A DNA stretch of 64,000 nucleotides from Limnoperna fortunei (Eukaryota > Mollusca > Bivalvia > Mytilida > Modiolidae), in assembly GCA_944474755.1 (NCBI GenBank), contig OX104122.1, positions 10,736,641 to 10,800,640 on the forward strand, read 5' to 3'. Shown piece after piece: positions 24,436-37,700 of this stretch. The notes under the pieces were generated by a model. That model had not been told where the DNA came from. It searched no databases and saw only the letters and a program-made list of their open reading frames with translations. Every line of letters starts with the position of its first letter. The stretch's first letter is position 1. Made by a program: the position numbers and the translations under genes.

Positions 24436-26321
24436 AAAAAATGTAGATCTGTTATTATGCATTACTACATGTATAATATGCAAGATACATGTACATGTAT
24501 TACTAAGTGGTCTCTATAGTCATAATAAAAAATACAATGCAGACCAAGAGTCGATATACAAACACTTTAAATCTGCCATATTAAAGTAAATTTGGTTTCC
24601 ACTTAAGTACTTACATTTTTGTGCAGGAATCCGTTGATAAAATTTTTGATTATCCACCCATAAAAATCTTTTTTTTTTTAAATTGTCTAGCGTCATTATT
24701 TCTATCAATAAATTCTATAACCCAGTTTTCTGTTTTTCAAATGTAATCTTACCTATAGAAGTTTTGCAAGACAATAAAATGCGAAAATATAAACTCTTCC
24801 TTTTAAAGGTAAAATAGGCGTAAATGAATTGTTGATTGAATCCATGGTAATTTTTAAATACTCTTTCAAAAACTTTAAATTATGCTAACACGATCATTGA
24901 ACAGGTAATTTTTTTTTAAATACAAGAACATAAGCCTATTGAGACAATTCTAAAAAAAGACCAATTTCAACAAAAAAATCTTTAGCATATCTATGGAGAT
25001 AAAAGAAATCTTATTTATAATTTTCACAAAGGGATAGACTTAATGAAGAAAAACAAGTAATTATCGAAGTTTTGTCTGAAATCCTCTTATTATGATTGAG
25101 TCTATAGATAGAAGCTTACTGGCTAATAACCTGTCAACCGTGGAACCCAGCGAATGATCAATACATTGATTATTGATTTTTATTGACTTATAAATTACAA
25201 TATGGCAAAATACCCATTTATGATATATTAACTCATTATTTTAACCAAAAATCCTAAACATTCAGATTTTTTTAGTTGGTTTATTGAACGAGGGAGATTA
25301 TTATTATTATTATTTTTTGTTGGGGGGGGGGGGGGGGCTGATTTAGTTGTAAATAGAGTATTTATTTTACAGCTATACAGCTGAATATTTTTATTAGTAA
25401 TGATGAACTATGTGACTTGAAATCTTACTCCTCAATGAAAAGAAAAGTTCCTCATGACTTTTATTTCCATTGCCCCCCCCCCCCCCCCAAATAAATAAAT
25501 GCATAAACACAAAAAACATATTATGTATGCTATTCAATAATTGTTTTCTGTAACAAAGTTAATTCACAGTGACCTTAGTCCTTGATTACAAAAGAATTAA
25601 AATTAAATATTTATTTTTGTCAAATATGTTTTTCCTATCTATTCTGAAAAAAAAAAACAAAAAAAAAACAACAAATTAAAATGTAAAACAACACAAAGTT
25701 ATTAAAATTATAATTTTTTTTTACCTGTAAGTGTAAAATTTCAAGGTATTAACAAGTCTGCTGCCACTAAGTTCTTACCTACGTTTAATAATCATGTTTT
25801 CTTACCATATATAATTTCATTTGAAAAACTGAACAAATACCAAGAATAATCACAAAGTTTAAATCTTCACAAAAATTAATCTGGCATAATACTTCAAAAA
25901 TGTTTAAAACTGATATATACTACTTATGAATAATTATGTTCCCTAATTTGCATATTTAGCTGACATTTATACACCTGATATTGTTTTGTAATTATTAAAA
26001 CAAAACGTATTTGATCATGATATGATGACAAATACACGAAGTGCTCTATCAAAAATGTCATATCGCTCCAAAGTTAACATCTTTTAACTAATTAGGGGGA
26101 AATTAATTTAACAAATTTGGTGTAAATTAAAATGTTTTTGTTGACTTTGATCAATTTTGTGCTCTGATTACACTAAAACCTGGTTTTAAACAGACAATTA
26201 CAAAAAAGAAATTAAATAATAGTAAAAAAATTTCAAAAAATATCTGGTCTTTGAATACAGATTAATATCTAGTAATAATGGATAGTTGCTCAATACGTCA
26301 TGTAGTTTTTCTAGCAGGTTT

Positions 26322-26587
26322 TTGTTTGTTTGTTTGAATGGTGTTTTAACGCCACTTTCAGCAATTTTTCAGCTATTTCATGGCGTCCAGTTTTTATTGG
26401 GGGAGGAAGCCGGAGTACCCGGAGAGAACCCCCGACCTGCGGTAGGAAAACTGGCAATCCTTGTCAATTAAGATTGGAGTCGAGTACACCCTGCCTGCAG
26501 TGAGAATCGAACCCACAATCTCAGTGTTGACAGACCACGTGATCAATAGTAAACGAACTACCTTGACCACTCAGCCACCGAGGCCCC
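26322..26587 (-). mobile_element. Complete tRNA-derived SINE with 12-bp target-site duplication
   Basis: On the minus strand the element starts GGGGCCTCGGTGGCTGAGTG (A-box like), has GGGTTCGATTCTCAC (B-box like), then CAATCTTAATTGACAAGG, AATAAAAACTGGACGCCATG, GCTGAAAAATTGCTGAAAG, ending in CAAACAAACAAACAAA. Flanking TCTAGCAGGTTT at 26310-26321 and 26588-26599 is a perfect 12-bp direct repeat, which shows retroposition. It is non-autonomous; the tail end probably copies a partner LINE, which is not present here. This is the best copy of the family in the window. Confidence 0.93.
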
Positions 26588-27390
26588 TCTAGCAGGTTTG
26601 ACTGTACAGCAATTAAATAAAGTTTTGTCATAAATAACAGCATTTGTAATGTATTCACATCTTATGGTTCATGCACTCATTTTTTAATAAACTGTAAATG
26701 CTGAATGTACAACAAAGACATAATGTAATTTTAATTTTCAAGGTCAGAAGTGCCTTTGTTCTTCGTCCTTAAAACTTAACAAAGGTTTGTGTTGTATGCT
26801 AAGCTGAGGTTCTTATTGAGTATGTGACCACCTCATTATATGACTCTGTGCTCTCCTCCACTGCTGTAAATCAACAATTATTTGTGAGTGAAAAAATTTC
26901 ACATAATTCATAAAAAACTTTCAAAAACATGAAAATAGGTCAAAGAAATTGTTTTTGGACATTTAAGTAGTATTCTAGCTAAGGGTCAGGCAGTGGGCAG
27001 CACATCACAAATTTTGTTTTTAGCTTTTTTGGCTTAGATGCATTCATTTTGATATAAAAAACTAATTCTAACGAGATTAGATTACATTTGAAAAAGTGTC
27101 AATTGCCTAAATAATTTTTGACTGGTTACATTGATAAAGATTTGGCGGGAAAATTTCCTGGCATTTTTCACTGTACAATTGACAATTTCAAATGATAATA
27201 TCTTGAAAAGGCAAAATAATTCAGAACTTTGATAAATTAGAATGTTGTTATATTGTATAGTTTTATCAAATTCCATGATCAAAAGTTTGCATTTTTTTCC
27301 TTCATGTGCCATCCCCTGATTCTTACGTGGACTGATACTTAATACTACTGTCAAAAAAATTAAAACCAGTAAATAGGACTGGAAAAACAA

Positions 27391-27636
27391 GTGTGGACTG
27401 TGAGCACACTCAAAAAGCAATACCCCCCGCTTTGCTTTCAAGTCCAATGATATCTGAGGTAAAAAAAATCCTTCATGCACATCTACATATACCGTACTTC
27501 TTTTATGCTAAGTTTCATAAAATTTCATTAAGCAGTTTAGGAGGAGTTGCGCTTACAAGGGATTTGGACAGACGGACAGACAGACAGGGTGATTCCTATA
27601 TACCACCCCCACAAACAAGTTTGCAGGGGGTATGAT
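27391..27636 (+). repeat. Dispersed repeat with C-run (copy 3)
   Basis: GTGTGGACTGTGAGCACACTC, GCTTTCAAGTCCAATGATAT, TAGGAGGAGTTGCGCTTACA, GACAGACGGACAGACAGACA, TATATACCACCCCC and a G-rich end. Slightly shorter than copies 1 and 2, with part of the first third missing. Confidence 0.85.
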
Positions 27637-28797
27637 AAAAATATAGAGGTGGGAAAGACTATGCCCAAACATACTAAAAAAAGTACTAAAGGAAAGTTGG
27701 AATAACTTAGTTAAGAGCATTGGTAATAATAAAAGTATTCATAAATCAGAAACCCTCTTTAAAATGGTCAATTTAAAATTACTATACTTTTTTATAACAT
27801 TATTTTTAACCCTTCCTCTTAACCTAGCTCGGAAATTAAACAGACTACAACATTTCATGCCTGCATAGTTTTCAGTATCTAAATTCTAATTTGGCCATTC
27901 TCAAAACTGGCCAAAAAAATTGGCAAATTATAGCCAGTTCCAAGTTCTACACCACACACCTTGCACAGTTCCTTAAGTTCACTAAAACAAAATTTAAATC
28001 TTAATCAGGGGTTTTCAAAATGACATTCATATTGGACAAGCTTTACCTAATCAAGTTTTTGGGACAATTTAGACTAGATTAGAAACACCGTCTATATCAT
28101 TTAGATAAAATTGACAAAAATAAAAATGTTCACTGGAGTACACATTAGGAAAGGTATATGACCCAACATGACAAAGCACCTAAAAATGTCAAAATTTTGT
28201 CAATGTCAATATTTTTTTTCCATTTTTATTAATCCATGACTAATAAAACTCGATTTTGATGCAACCTTCAAAGTGTGGGAAATATTTTTCACACAAATTT
28301 ATAAACAACTATTTAAAAATTGCTCCATGCTAGATTCACCATAATTAATTGAGGAACCAAAAGGATAAGATTATTTTAAAATAAATAAAATATCATATAA
28401 TATACACAAAGAAGAATCATAGTTCAAATGAGTTCTTCTTCATTATGGTTAAACATGTTCAATCACCGTCCATTTGCACAGTTTTTTTCCCAATCACATT
28501 TTTTTTGGCCCCATGTACTATCTGTTGCTTTTTGTTAAATGGTGTTTAGTGCCACCTTTATAAATTTGTCAGCAGTTTAGTAATTATCACCAGGTTTATT
28601 TAAAAGGCCAGAGGGCACATAGCCTTGGGCATGTAAACCACTAACTGTAAGCTACATGTATTAAACTGTCTTGCAGTCTGTCAAATTAGCTTGCCTGTGG
28701 ACCTTCTATTAAAAAAACATCAGGCAACAAGCCACTCTCCCTATCACACAACTATGCATAAGACATTGCAATTATCTTTCTAGTTATCAAATAATTA

Positions 28798-28940
28798 AAT
28801 GATACAGAGGGCCATATGGTGCTTTATGGACCAGGAGCAAACTTCTATAGAATATTGACTGTTTAAAGCAAAGCTGATATCCATAGAAATGAGCTCCCAG
28901 TCCATATAACACCATATGGCCCATTAGTATCATGAATTAT
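28798..28940. mobile_element. Short palindromic (MITE-like) element
   Basis: ATGATACAGAGGGCCATATG near the left end is matched by the reverse complement of CCATATGGCCCATTAGTATCAT near the right end, with GGACCAGGAGC/GAGCTCCCAGTCC as inner arms. A similar GCTGGGAGCTC...GGCCATAT string at about 29020-29050 suggests the element or a relative extends further. No gene inside. Confidence 0.55.
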
Positions 28941-31900
28941 TTGATATACTGTATACTTTCAGTCAATCCAGTCTATAGACTATGTATCTACACATAACCA
29001 TGATTCTCAGAATCGCAGTTTATAGGCTGGGAGCTCTACAGGCCATATACACAAATATTGCCCCAGAACGCAATGCAAATACAAATAGGGAAAGGAAATG
29101 TGTAAAGTATAAAATTAAGAATAAACATCTAAATTAACATACAAAATTAATATTGATTATGGCATACATATCCTATGTTCATCACATTTAGTTTTGTATT
29201 TTGTTATACCTTTATTTATACACGTACATGTAGCATACATTCATAACAAAATTACAAAGACAAAACAAGTTGTGTAACTTGTATATTAAAAATTGTACTT
29301 TATTCAAGGACAAACTATATATCAGGGAGTGGTGTGAGGGCGGGTTGAGATTTCTTGAAAAACAATTTCAATCTTATAAAGAAATACTTTGTAATGTTTT
29401 CTCCAAAAGTAGCAACGAGCGGGGAAAAACAACAAAAAACAACATAACTTCCATATTTTTTTTTAGAAATATTCCAAATGCAACCACCCCCTGCCCCACC
29501 CCAAGATAAAAGTATACAAGCAAAGAAAAAGCCCCTCTAGATATGTACATGTATCATTAACATGTTTTTGACACCTTTGCTTGCAGAGAATCTTCTTCAA
29601 TTCGTACATTTCCGTCAATCACAATTGATTTTGTACAAAGCCTCTTATTTTAAAGTCTATATCTAAATGAGAAATTACCTGTCTAACAATTATTTAATTA
29701 AAAGTGCTCTATACAATTAATAATCAATGAAATTTACCTGATACAGGTGTGATATTAAGTGGTCCAAATTATTGTGGTCAATTACCTATCCCGGTAAGTA
29801 TCCCAAAGTCAAGATGAAATTTACACCATACCTGATAGTTCTGATCAGAAATTTGGAAAAATCGCCATGACAACTGTAACAAAATCTTATTGGAGGGTAC
29901 ACATCAATACTTTTAAGTTGCTATAACAATCAAATTGTCCTGACAATGATTTTCTAACAGAAATCAATTAGCTTGTTAAAAACTTGTTTCAGCCATAAAC
30001 TCAGGTATTTATGCAAGGCCAATTCCTAAGTTTTTACACACCTCAAAGAACACCATTGTTAAAAATTGTCATATTTAGCTATATCTCATTTTCTGCGAAT
30101 AATTGAAACATTAAATGCCCAATTGTATCTTCGTTCGATATCATCTAAAGTATCTGAATGCTTAAATATTTTTAAATTTAACAAATATATTATATAGATC
30201 ATGAGAAACGACCATTAAACAGAGGAATATTGATGGGACGATATACTTGGTTTTTCACAGCGTTTATCTATTTAACTGAAAACTCAATAAGCACCTAAAA
30301 GATCAATGTTTGACAGCATAGAATTTCACAAATTATAAACAATCTATTTCTTGTGAAAAACTTAAAATAAAGGTAGTATATATTACTCAAATACTGGTTT
30401 TAAATGGATTATCATTGTTTATGACAACAAGCATGGACAAGATTATTTCTACAAAAACTCGTAAAATGTTGAATTTGTTTTTAAATTGGATTTTTCCTTT
30501 TTTTTGGGGCGTCTTTTTATGTTAGAATTAAAAGTGTAACAAACTAATTATGTAAAAATCAATCTTTTTTTTCAATTGTCAAAAATTATTTTGCTTACTA
30601 TACAACTGAGGTGATGATTTTCTGCTCAACTTTATAAATGTTCCTTAAAAACAAAACGTGCTGTCTTAATCACCGACAGAAGTTCAAGTACATGCTTTTA
30701 AAGTTTTTATTACAAAGTTCACATTAAATGAGCAGGATCCTTGAAAAAATAGTTTTTATTTCCATTACTATAATATAAGTATATATTTAAACCACACAAA
30801 ATATGAAATTTATGGAATTTAAAAGCAAACTTTAACGACAGGAAATCTCATTTTAGTGTTTTAAACTTAAACAACTTCCGAAGGAAATCTAATTAACTAA
30901 CATCAAATGCAGCTACTCCAATTTAAACTCTCATATTTTGTGAAAAAGTATTCCAAAGGGGAGACTACTCCACCCAAAATATTTTAATTGCATAGTTTCA
31001 CTTAACTTACATTTGAGAAAAGGATTTTAAAACACCCACAGAACACCCTGTCAGCCAAGTCATCTTGTTTTGGATTCTTCACTCAAATAAAAGCATTTAA
31101 TTATATCATCCTAAATCATCACATTTTACAGGTTATATTAATGACTCCTACAAACCAGTCAACTGACCAACTTAAAGTTACTTAATAATAAAATATCAGT
31201 AAAATATCAATCAACAGATAATGATTTTAGACTTTTTCAAATTGGTAAATTATGTTAAAGCACTGAATTGGGAAAATATTTTTTTAAATTATTAAAAGTA
31301 ATAACATGAATTTTTAGTTGTATTTTACTGGCATAAAAAAGTTTATTTTATGCCTTTGGTATGTACATTCAAACATGATGAACTTTGTTCATATTCAGCC
31401 AAATATCTCACTGAACAGTAACTACTTTCACAACTTCCTATATACAGGCAATTTTTTGTACAATTTCATTTATGCTTTTAAAAAAAATCCATAATCTTTC
31501 CTAATAACTAAAAATTATTAACAGATGAGCTCATTAAATTTTTTTTTAGTTTACTGATAAAAAGAAATTATAAGACAAACTAAATGTACATGAGTAAGTT
31601 ACATTACAGTTTTCTGGATGACCAGGCATAATAATAGACATTTCTTTCAACCTGTTATTAAGAACTTCAAGGATGATTTTACTATTGTTTTTAGGGCCAC
31701 CCTATTCCCTTTCTTGGGCCCCTTTCTCAAGGGCATTTTGGCCTAATTCATACAATATATCAATATTACATTCATTAAGGCTGGTTAATCAACAATTTTC
31801 CTCTTAAAAACTAAATTTATGTTATGAAAATCACTTTGAATTTGTAGACTACTGTTCACCCAACTGTCAATTATTAAAGGTGATAAATTGAGTGCATGGA

Positions 31901-34590
31901 TACTAACTCCACTCCATACCCATACCCCACCACAATCAATACTTGTGTTAATTTATTTAATTTAAGTGGGCAACAATTATGAAATCAATTATACTTGTGG
32001 TAAGACTTCCAACTGAACCCCCAATGAAAAATATGCCATGCATTAGTCTATCACAAGATAAATGGAGTTCACACGGCTCGCACTTGCCCAATTGGCAATG
32101 CATGACTGTGTCCACTGTGGGGTTCACCAGTGACTGCCACCCAGTGCAAAATTCTTTATTTAGGTTCCAAATAATACATTTTTAGTGGGGGGTTAAAATG
32201 GAAGTCTCTCCATACATGCATCACAATGTACATGTACAATTCTTTGTTGTGATACTGCATCCTAAACATTTAAGCACAACCGCCGTACCCCCCCCCTCCC
32301 GCCCACTATTTCCAAACAAACACTGTAACAGTCATAAGTTACATCATTGTGTAGTTTACACCAAAAACTGAAACAAATGCCAAATATATGACCTGACAAG
32401 AAAATCCTGGGCATTATCAATGAGGAAGAGACCTAGGCAATCTAATTCTGCATGAAGTGTGGTATGGTTTCCAAGGCAACTGAAGCACAATATCTGAACA
32501 GGTACAAAATTTTTAAATTTTATTGACTTAATTATTTATCCTTCTTTAAAGACCTATAGAGTATTTACATCTAAAGTTATTGTTAAAGTTACCAATGGCA
32601 ACCGTAGATCATTTGGCAAGCTACTTAGTTATAGTAAATCATTTTGGATAAACATTAATAAAATGTACACATATAGTTTAAAATCCATTCATTTCTATAT
32701 ATTCTTCTGAAAAGTCCCATATTTTCATCCCTAACAGCAAACTATATTACAAAAACGATTATAAATCTTTTCTTTTATTATTTTAAAATTCTATTTTGAA
32801 AATTCTTTCGTTACACTAAACTTCTTAAAAATTTAAAAAGTAGATATTATGTTGGTGTGATTATAGAAATTTAGCTTTATTTTACACTTGGGACCTAGCC
32901 AATTTTACTGTATGAATTAATCTTTAAATTTTCATGTGGCAAAACAAAAGCTATCTTGTTACTATGGCAATTTAAACAGTCAATATTAAAAATAAATTAC
33001 CTGTATAAGAGTTGAAAAGAAAATGATATAGTTGCTACATAAATGGGTATATTATATCTGGGACAAAATTCATGATTTAACATGTAAAGTCTGTTGTGAT
33101 TACAGATATCCATGGTTACTAAAATAGTCAACAGAATAAATTTGTCAATCAATAATTTTTTAATAAATCTTTAATTGAGTGTAAAACTATACATGTTAAA
33201 TACTTTAATACAATACCAAGTAATATAAATTATCTTGACTTGAATGTCCAATGGGTGGGTATTATGTCCACAAATATGTTTGTTATGTGTTGTTTATAGA
33301 ATAAATTTTAAATTACATAATAATTAAATCTGAAAGCATAAATTGATACTGCACATAGTCTAACAAGGTTATAAAATATGACAGAATTACTATCCCTAGA
33401 ATCAGATAAGAAGGACCTGTTTGTAAATTAAATAGTAAATCATTAGTAAATAAAAAAACACATGTTATTGTTGGGTCAATGACAACTTTTTCCAATTATC
33501 CTTTAAGGCCCATTTTTAATTATTAAGTTCTTATATTTTGATGGGCTTTGATGTCAGTCCTTTGACAAAAGTTTTATAGGTTCCTGGTCAGTCTTGACAA
33601 TTAGTATTTGTATTAACTTGTTAACATTATCAATTTTTTATAAAAAAATTAAGTTTATTAATATTGTATCACATACTAATAATTCATAACTCACCAAAGA
33701 ATAAGGATTGCAGAATGACAGTTCATAATACAAAAAGGGGGGGGGGGGGGCAATCATATTTTAAAACTAAAAGTCTTACATTAATTGTGCTTAACTATAA
33801 TCATTAACTTAATTAAATCAATAAGAGTTGTCTTTAAGGTTCGATTAATGGTTCATAATAATTAAAATTTGTGTTGTTTAAACACCTGTTCTACTTTCTT
33901 TATTGAACTTGATTTGCACGGGCAAGAAAAATTCGTCTGCAAATCTTGGGATTTTTATTTCATTTCATTTTTTTTTAAATGGCATACAGAAATTTGTGTA
34001 TTGACAAAATTTCTAATCTCTGGCATTCTGTCAAAATTACATACAGGCTTGTCTATACCTTGACATTAATATATAACTACTTTTTTCCGATAAAACCATT
34101 TTGGGGTGAAAAGTACATAAATGTCATAACAGTTTTCGCAACGTTTTAATATCTTTAGAATGTCAAAAAGCATAAAATGTCATCTTTCTAATCAGATTGA
34201 CAATGAAAAATATTGTATTATGTTACTGAACATTGCACATATCAGTTTTGCAGAAAAAACAACTTTTAAGAAAAGCAAAATAGTGATTACCTTCTGTCCC
34301 AGATCATGTGGAAAGTTGAAAATTAATCTCGAGAAATATCACAGTTAACGAGATTTCTCGTGAACTTCAGTTTTCTTAATTTCCTTTAGAAAGTAACTTT
34401 TTTCGACTTATTGAACAAAAGTGCGCACCTGAATATTAATGTTATTTGTGCCAGTTCATATTTAACACTATTGATGTAGTTTATTTCAAGTTTAGACATT
34501 TTCAGAAGTATGGTCACCCTGACAACGGTCAGCCATTTTTTATAATCAAAACATTCACAACTTCAACGTGTTTGGATTGTGTGCGGCAAA

Positions 34591-34725
34591 ATGTCTGACA
34601 ACGAGGCAGAGGAAACTTTCGGAGAGGAGGAAGCAGAGGATGCAGGCCCCGAAGAAGCAGAAGAAGAGGTTCTCGGTGATGAAGAAGAAGAAAAACTCGG
34701 CGAAGAAGAAGCTGAAGAGGAAGAG
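34591..34725 (+). CDS. LRRC23: LRRC23 exon 1: acidic N-terminus
   Basis: ATG at 34591 in good context (GCGGCAAAATG, A at -3). Encodes MSDNEAEETFGEE followed by almost only Glu, Ala, Gly and Asp, like the acidic N-terminus of vertebrate LRRC23. Donor GAAGAG|GTGCTG at 34725, phase 0. An in-frame GTG at 34579 would extend the frame by four codons, but ATG is the natural start. Confidence 0.9.
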
Positions 34726-37700
34726 GTGCTGATACATTTACGAGAACAAAAAGGGGGGGGGGGGGGGAGGGTAGAATATATAACGACTCGCCCCACTCTC
34801 GAGTCGCCCCATCACGAGTCGCCCCATATTAATAACGAGTCGCCCCACATTTAATAACGATTCGCTCCACTCAATAACGACTCGCCCCACATATGTAAAA
34901 TATATAACATAAGTTTATAAATTTAAATATTTTAAAATATATTTAATTAAATTTATAGTATAAATTTTTAAATCTGCATATATTTTATTGCTAGGTGTCT
35001 TTTGTCATATAGCCGAAAACGAAATAGTGAAATTTCAGCTAAATTATAGAAAAGAAGTTTACTTTTTCTTCGTCATCAGTATAAGCATCGTCATCGTCAT
35101 CAAATTCTGAAAATATAGATAATAAATTGATTAAAACATTACAATCTTGTTTCTTATATTTTATATATGCGGGAAAATACTGCAAAGTAGCAGAAATAGA
35201 AACAAGCTGTTACTCCAAACAAACATTCAAATAAAGACAAATTATTTTAAATTATTTCAAACTGTTAATCCTATCAAAGTTAATCAGGATTGTAAACAAG
35301 CAAACATTCAATTATAATTATCATAATTAATTTAAGAAGTGAACATGAGTTCACTTTAAACTCAAGAGATCCACCGCCAATTAAAACACCTAGCAGTAAA
35401 AGATACGCAAATTTAAAAATTTATACTATCAATATATTTATTGATATTATAAAGTATTAAATATATAAATTTATATTATAAATTAATATATTTTACATAT
35501 GTGGGGCGAGTCGTTATTGAGTGGGGCGAATCGTTATTAAATGTGGGGCGACTCGTTATTAATATGGGGCGACTCGTGATGGGGCGACTCGAGAGTGGGG
35601 CGAGTCGTTACGATACCGGAGGGTATACTTGTGAAATCGTGAATGTTTTCATTAATATGTCATAATTATTGTGTAATTCTATAAGTCATAAATTTGTATT
35701 GATGCAAGAATCAGTAACCTGAACTCCTGTTCAGGACAGGGATGTTGTTGTTTATTATTGACTGCACATTATAATTTATAAACAAAGCAACAGATGAGAT
35801 AAGTGTTGTAATAAAATAGCTCTTTAGGTCCTTGGCTAATTTTTGATTCGACAGACCATACATCTGGCAGCTACTTGGGATATTTTTATCATTTAATAAA
35901 ATGTCAATAAATTTGTAAGGGGTATGGTTAGGGTTAGGGCAAGTTGTTAATGCATTATAGGTGATGGGTCCCCTATAGTAAAAGTAATCAGAATTTATGG
36001 CCTAAGGATACTTGAATGGAGCCACCACCAGCCTAAAGTATACTTTAGGGAACCCACCACCTAATATGCATACATTAACTACCGGCCTTAACCTTATAAC
36101 TAAACCTAACATACTGTAACCTGACTAACCCCTTAACCCTAACCAATGATGATTTTAGTCCCCTAACCTGACTATGCAATCCGTAAGGTCTCATTGCAAA
36201 CTGGTTTCCAAACAAGTGAATACACATTAAAAAACTCATTTATTGACATTTTATTCCATTAAGAAACAAAAAGCCTGACCCTAAGTGGCTGTGAACACAA
36301 ATCATTTGATAAAAATTTACCAGTTGGGTAAATCTACATGTATATTTATCGTAGATAGAACAGTATAATAATTTACTTACTTACTGCCCATTATGCCCTC
36401 TGGTGTGTGGGGCAGCAAATAAGTCTTTCCACTTCTGTCGGTCTTTTGCCAGTTTCTGTATGTAGATTTCCCGTCGTGGTTTGGTATAATAATTTTGTCT
36501 ATTTTATCTCACATAACATAATTACATGTACATGTAAAGGTCATGTTGACCGACGTCGGCACATCAAAGGAAAATGTATCGGACGTCTTCTCTATGAATG
36601 TCACGACGAAATAATTTTGTCATGAAACACTAGAGATCCTGTAAATCCACTACATTGTCATGGATTACCTTTATGGCATAGAAAAAAGGGATTAATTCTA
36701 GAATTTTGCCACTACCATCACTAAAACGGAAAATTAAAAATCCATGCTGCTCGCTGTGTATCAGTCAAGATACCTATATAAAGTTAAAAGTGGTTCAAAT
36801 GGGGAAGCTTAGGCTCCTGTTTCACAATTGTATGACTTACGTACCAGTCATATCTTAAGGAATGGTCATATGAGGCTTTTGACTGCTCGTAAATCATTTG
36901 ACTTTTTGTAAAAGGGGCCAGATTTTATTTGGTTTTTTTTCTGGTGTTATGACAGTGAAGAAGGTGGTAAACAGCTACTTCTTATATTTACATTTTTTAT
37001 GGTTCTGGAGAACAGCTTTACATTAAAATGCAGCAATGACAAGACATTGCTGTTAATGATTCTGGTCATAGCTGTCTGTTATTTTATTTTACTTTTTCTT
37101 TTGCTTAAGCTATATAGCTAATTTATTTGAAATGTGTTTACTGTACATGTATAGACAACATACTTAATTGTTTACATTATGTTTTACCTTTTATTTATAA
37201 TTATAGAAAGTTCCTGAAATGCCCTTGACAGAAGAGCAAGTAGCTGAATGTCTGTCCTTGTTGTGTAAAACGGGAGATGGTTTGGCTCATGCTTATGTAA
37301 GACTTGACGTCCATGATAGGTAGGTTTGGCTCATGTTTACGTTAGACTTGACGTCCATGATATGTAGACCTGGCTCATGCTGATGTAAGAATTGACGTCC
37401 GTGATAGGTTATTATTATAGGGCAGACACAATTAACTGGGGAAGTCGGGACAGATAACTCTGGACAGCAAAATAACTAATAAAAACTTAAAATAACATCA
37501 GGTTACCAGTCAGTATTGAACTACTTGTAATTATGTTTGCAAAATCACAATAAAATTAGCCATTGTAGAGAGACAGTGATTCTGGCTTACAATAAGTTGT
37601 GCTTGATTTGAACCTAAAGTCATGGATTGCATTTACTTTATATCTGCTTAATGCAGATTTTATATAAATGTTATATTACTTCTGAATAAACATATTTAAT

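Larger units (their letters stand above)
23894..34590. other. Interval between the CASZ1 N-terminal exon and LRRC23
   Basis: No coding exon supported. It should contain upstream CASZ1 sequence (promoter and any 5' exon), but I could not place either. Contents: a dispersed repeat (24120-24435) with a perfect 30-bp duplication, a G-run (25322-25338) and C-run (25472-25489), one complete SINE (26322-26587), C-run repeat copy 3 (27391-27636), a palindromic element near 28798-28940, and a G-run at 33736-33750. Open frames at 27082-27480, 29270-29509, 33313-33495 and 33869-34063 show no recognisable features. Confidence 0.65.

Noticed and set aside
26555..26587. Possible tRNA gene (A and B box at 26500-26587, minus strand)
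   Set aside because: The tRNA-like part is the head of a SINE with a target-site duplication and does not fold into a full cloverleaf with an anticodon arm that I can recognise.
31979..32185. 68-codon frame near a CCACTGTGG-rich stretch
   Set aside because: No homology recognised, no splice or promoter signals; likely chance or old repeat.
34563..34796. Minus-strand Ser/Pro-rich frames opposite LRRC23 exon 1
   Set aside because: The complement of an acidic GAA/GAG-rich coding exon; Ser-rich mirror frames are expected.
35915..36150. Telomere-like GGTTAGGGTTAGGG and CCTTAACCCTAACC
   Set aside because: Only two or three units on each side in inverted arrangement within a gene intron; more likely the arms of a small element than an interstitial telomere.
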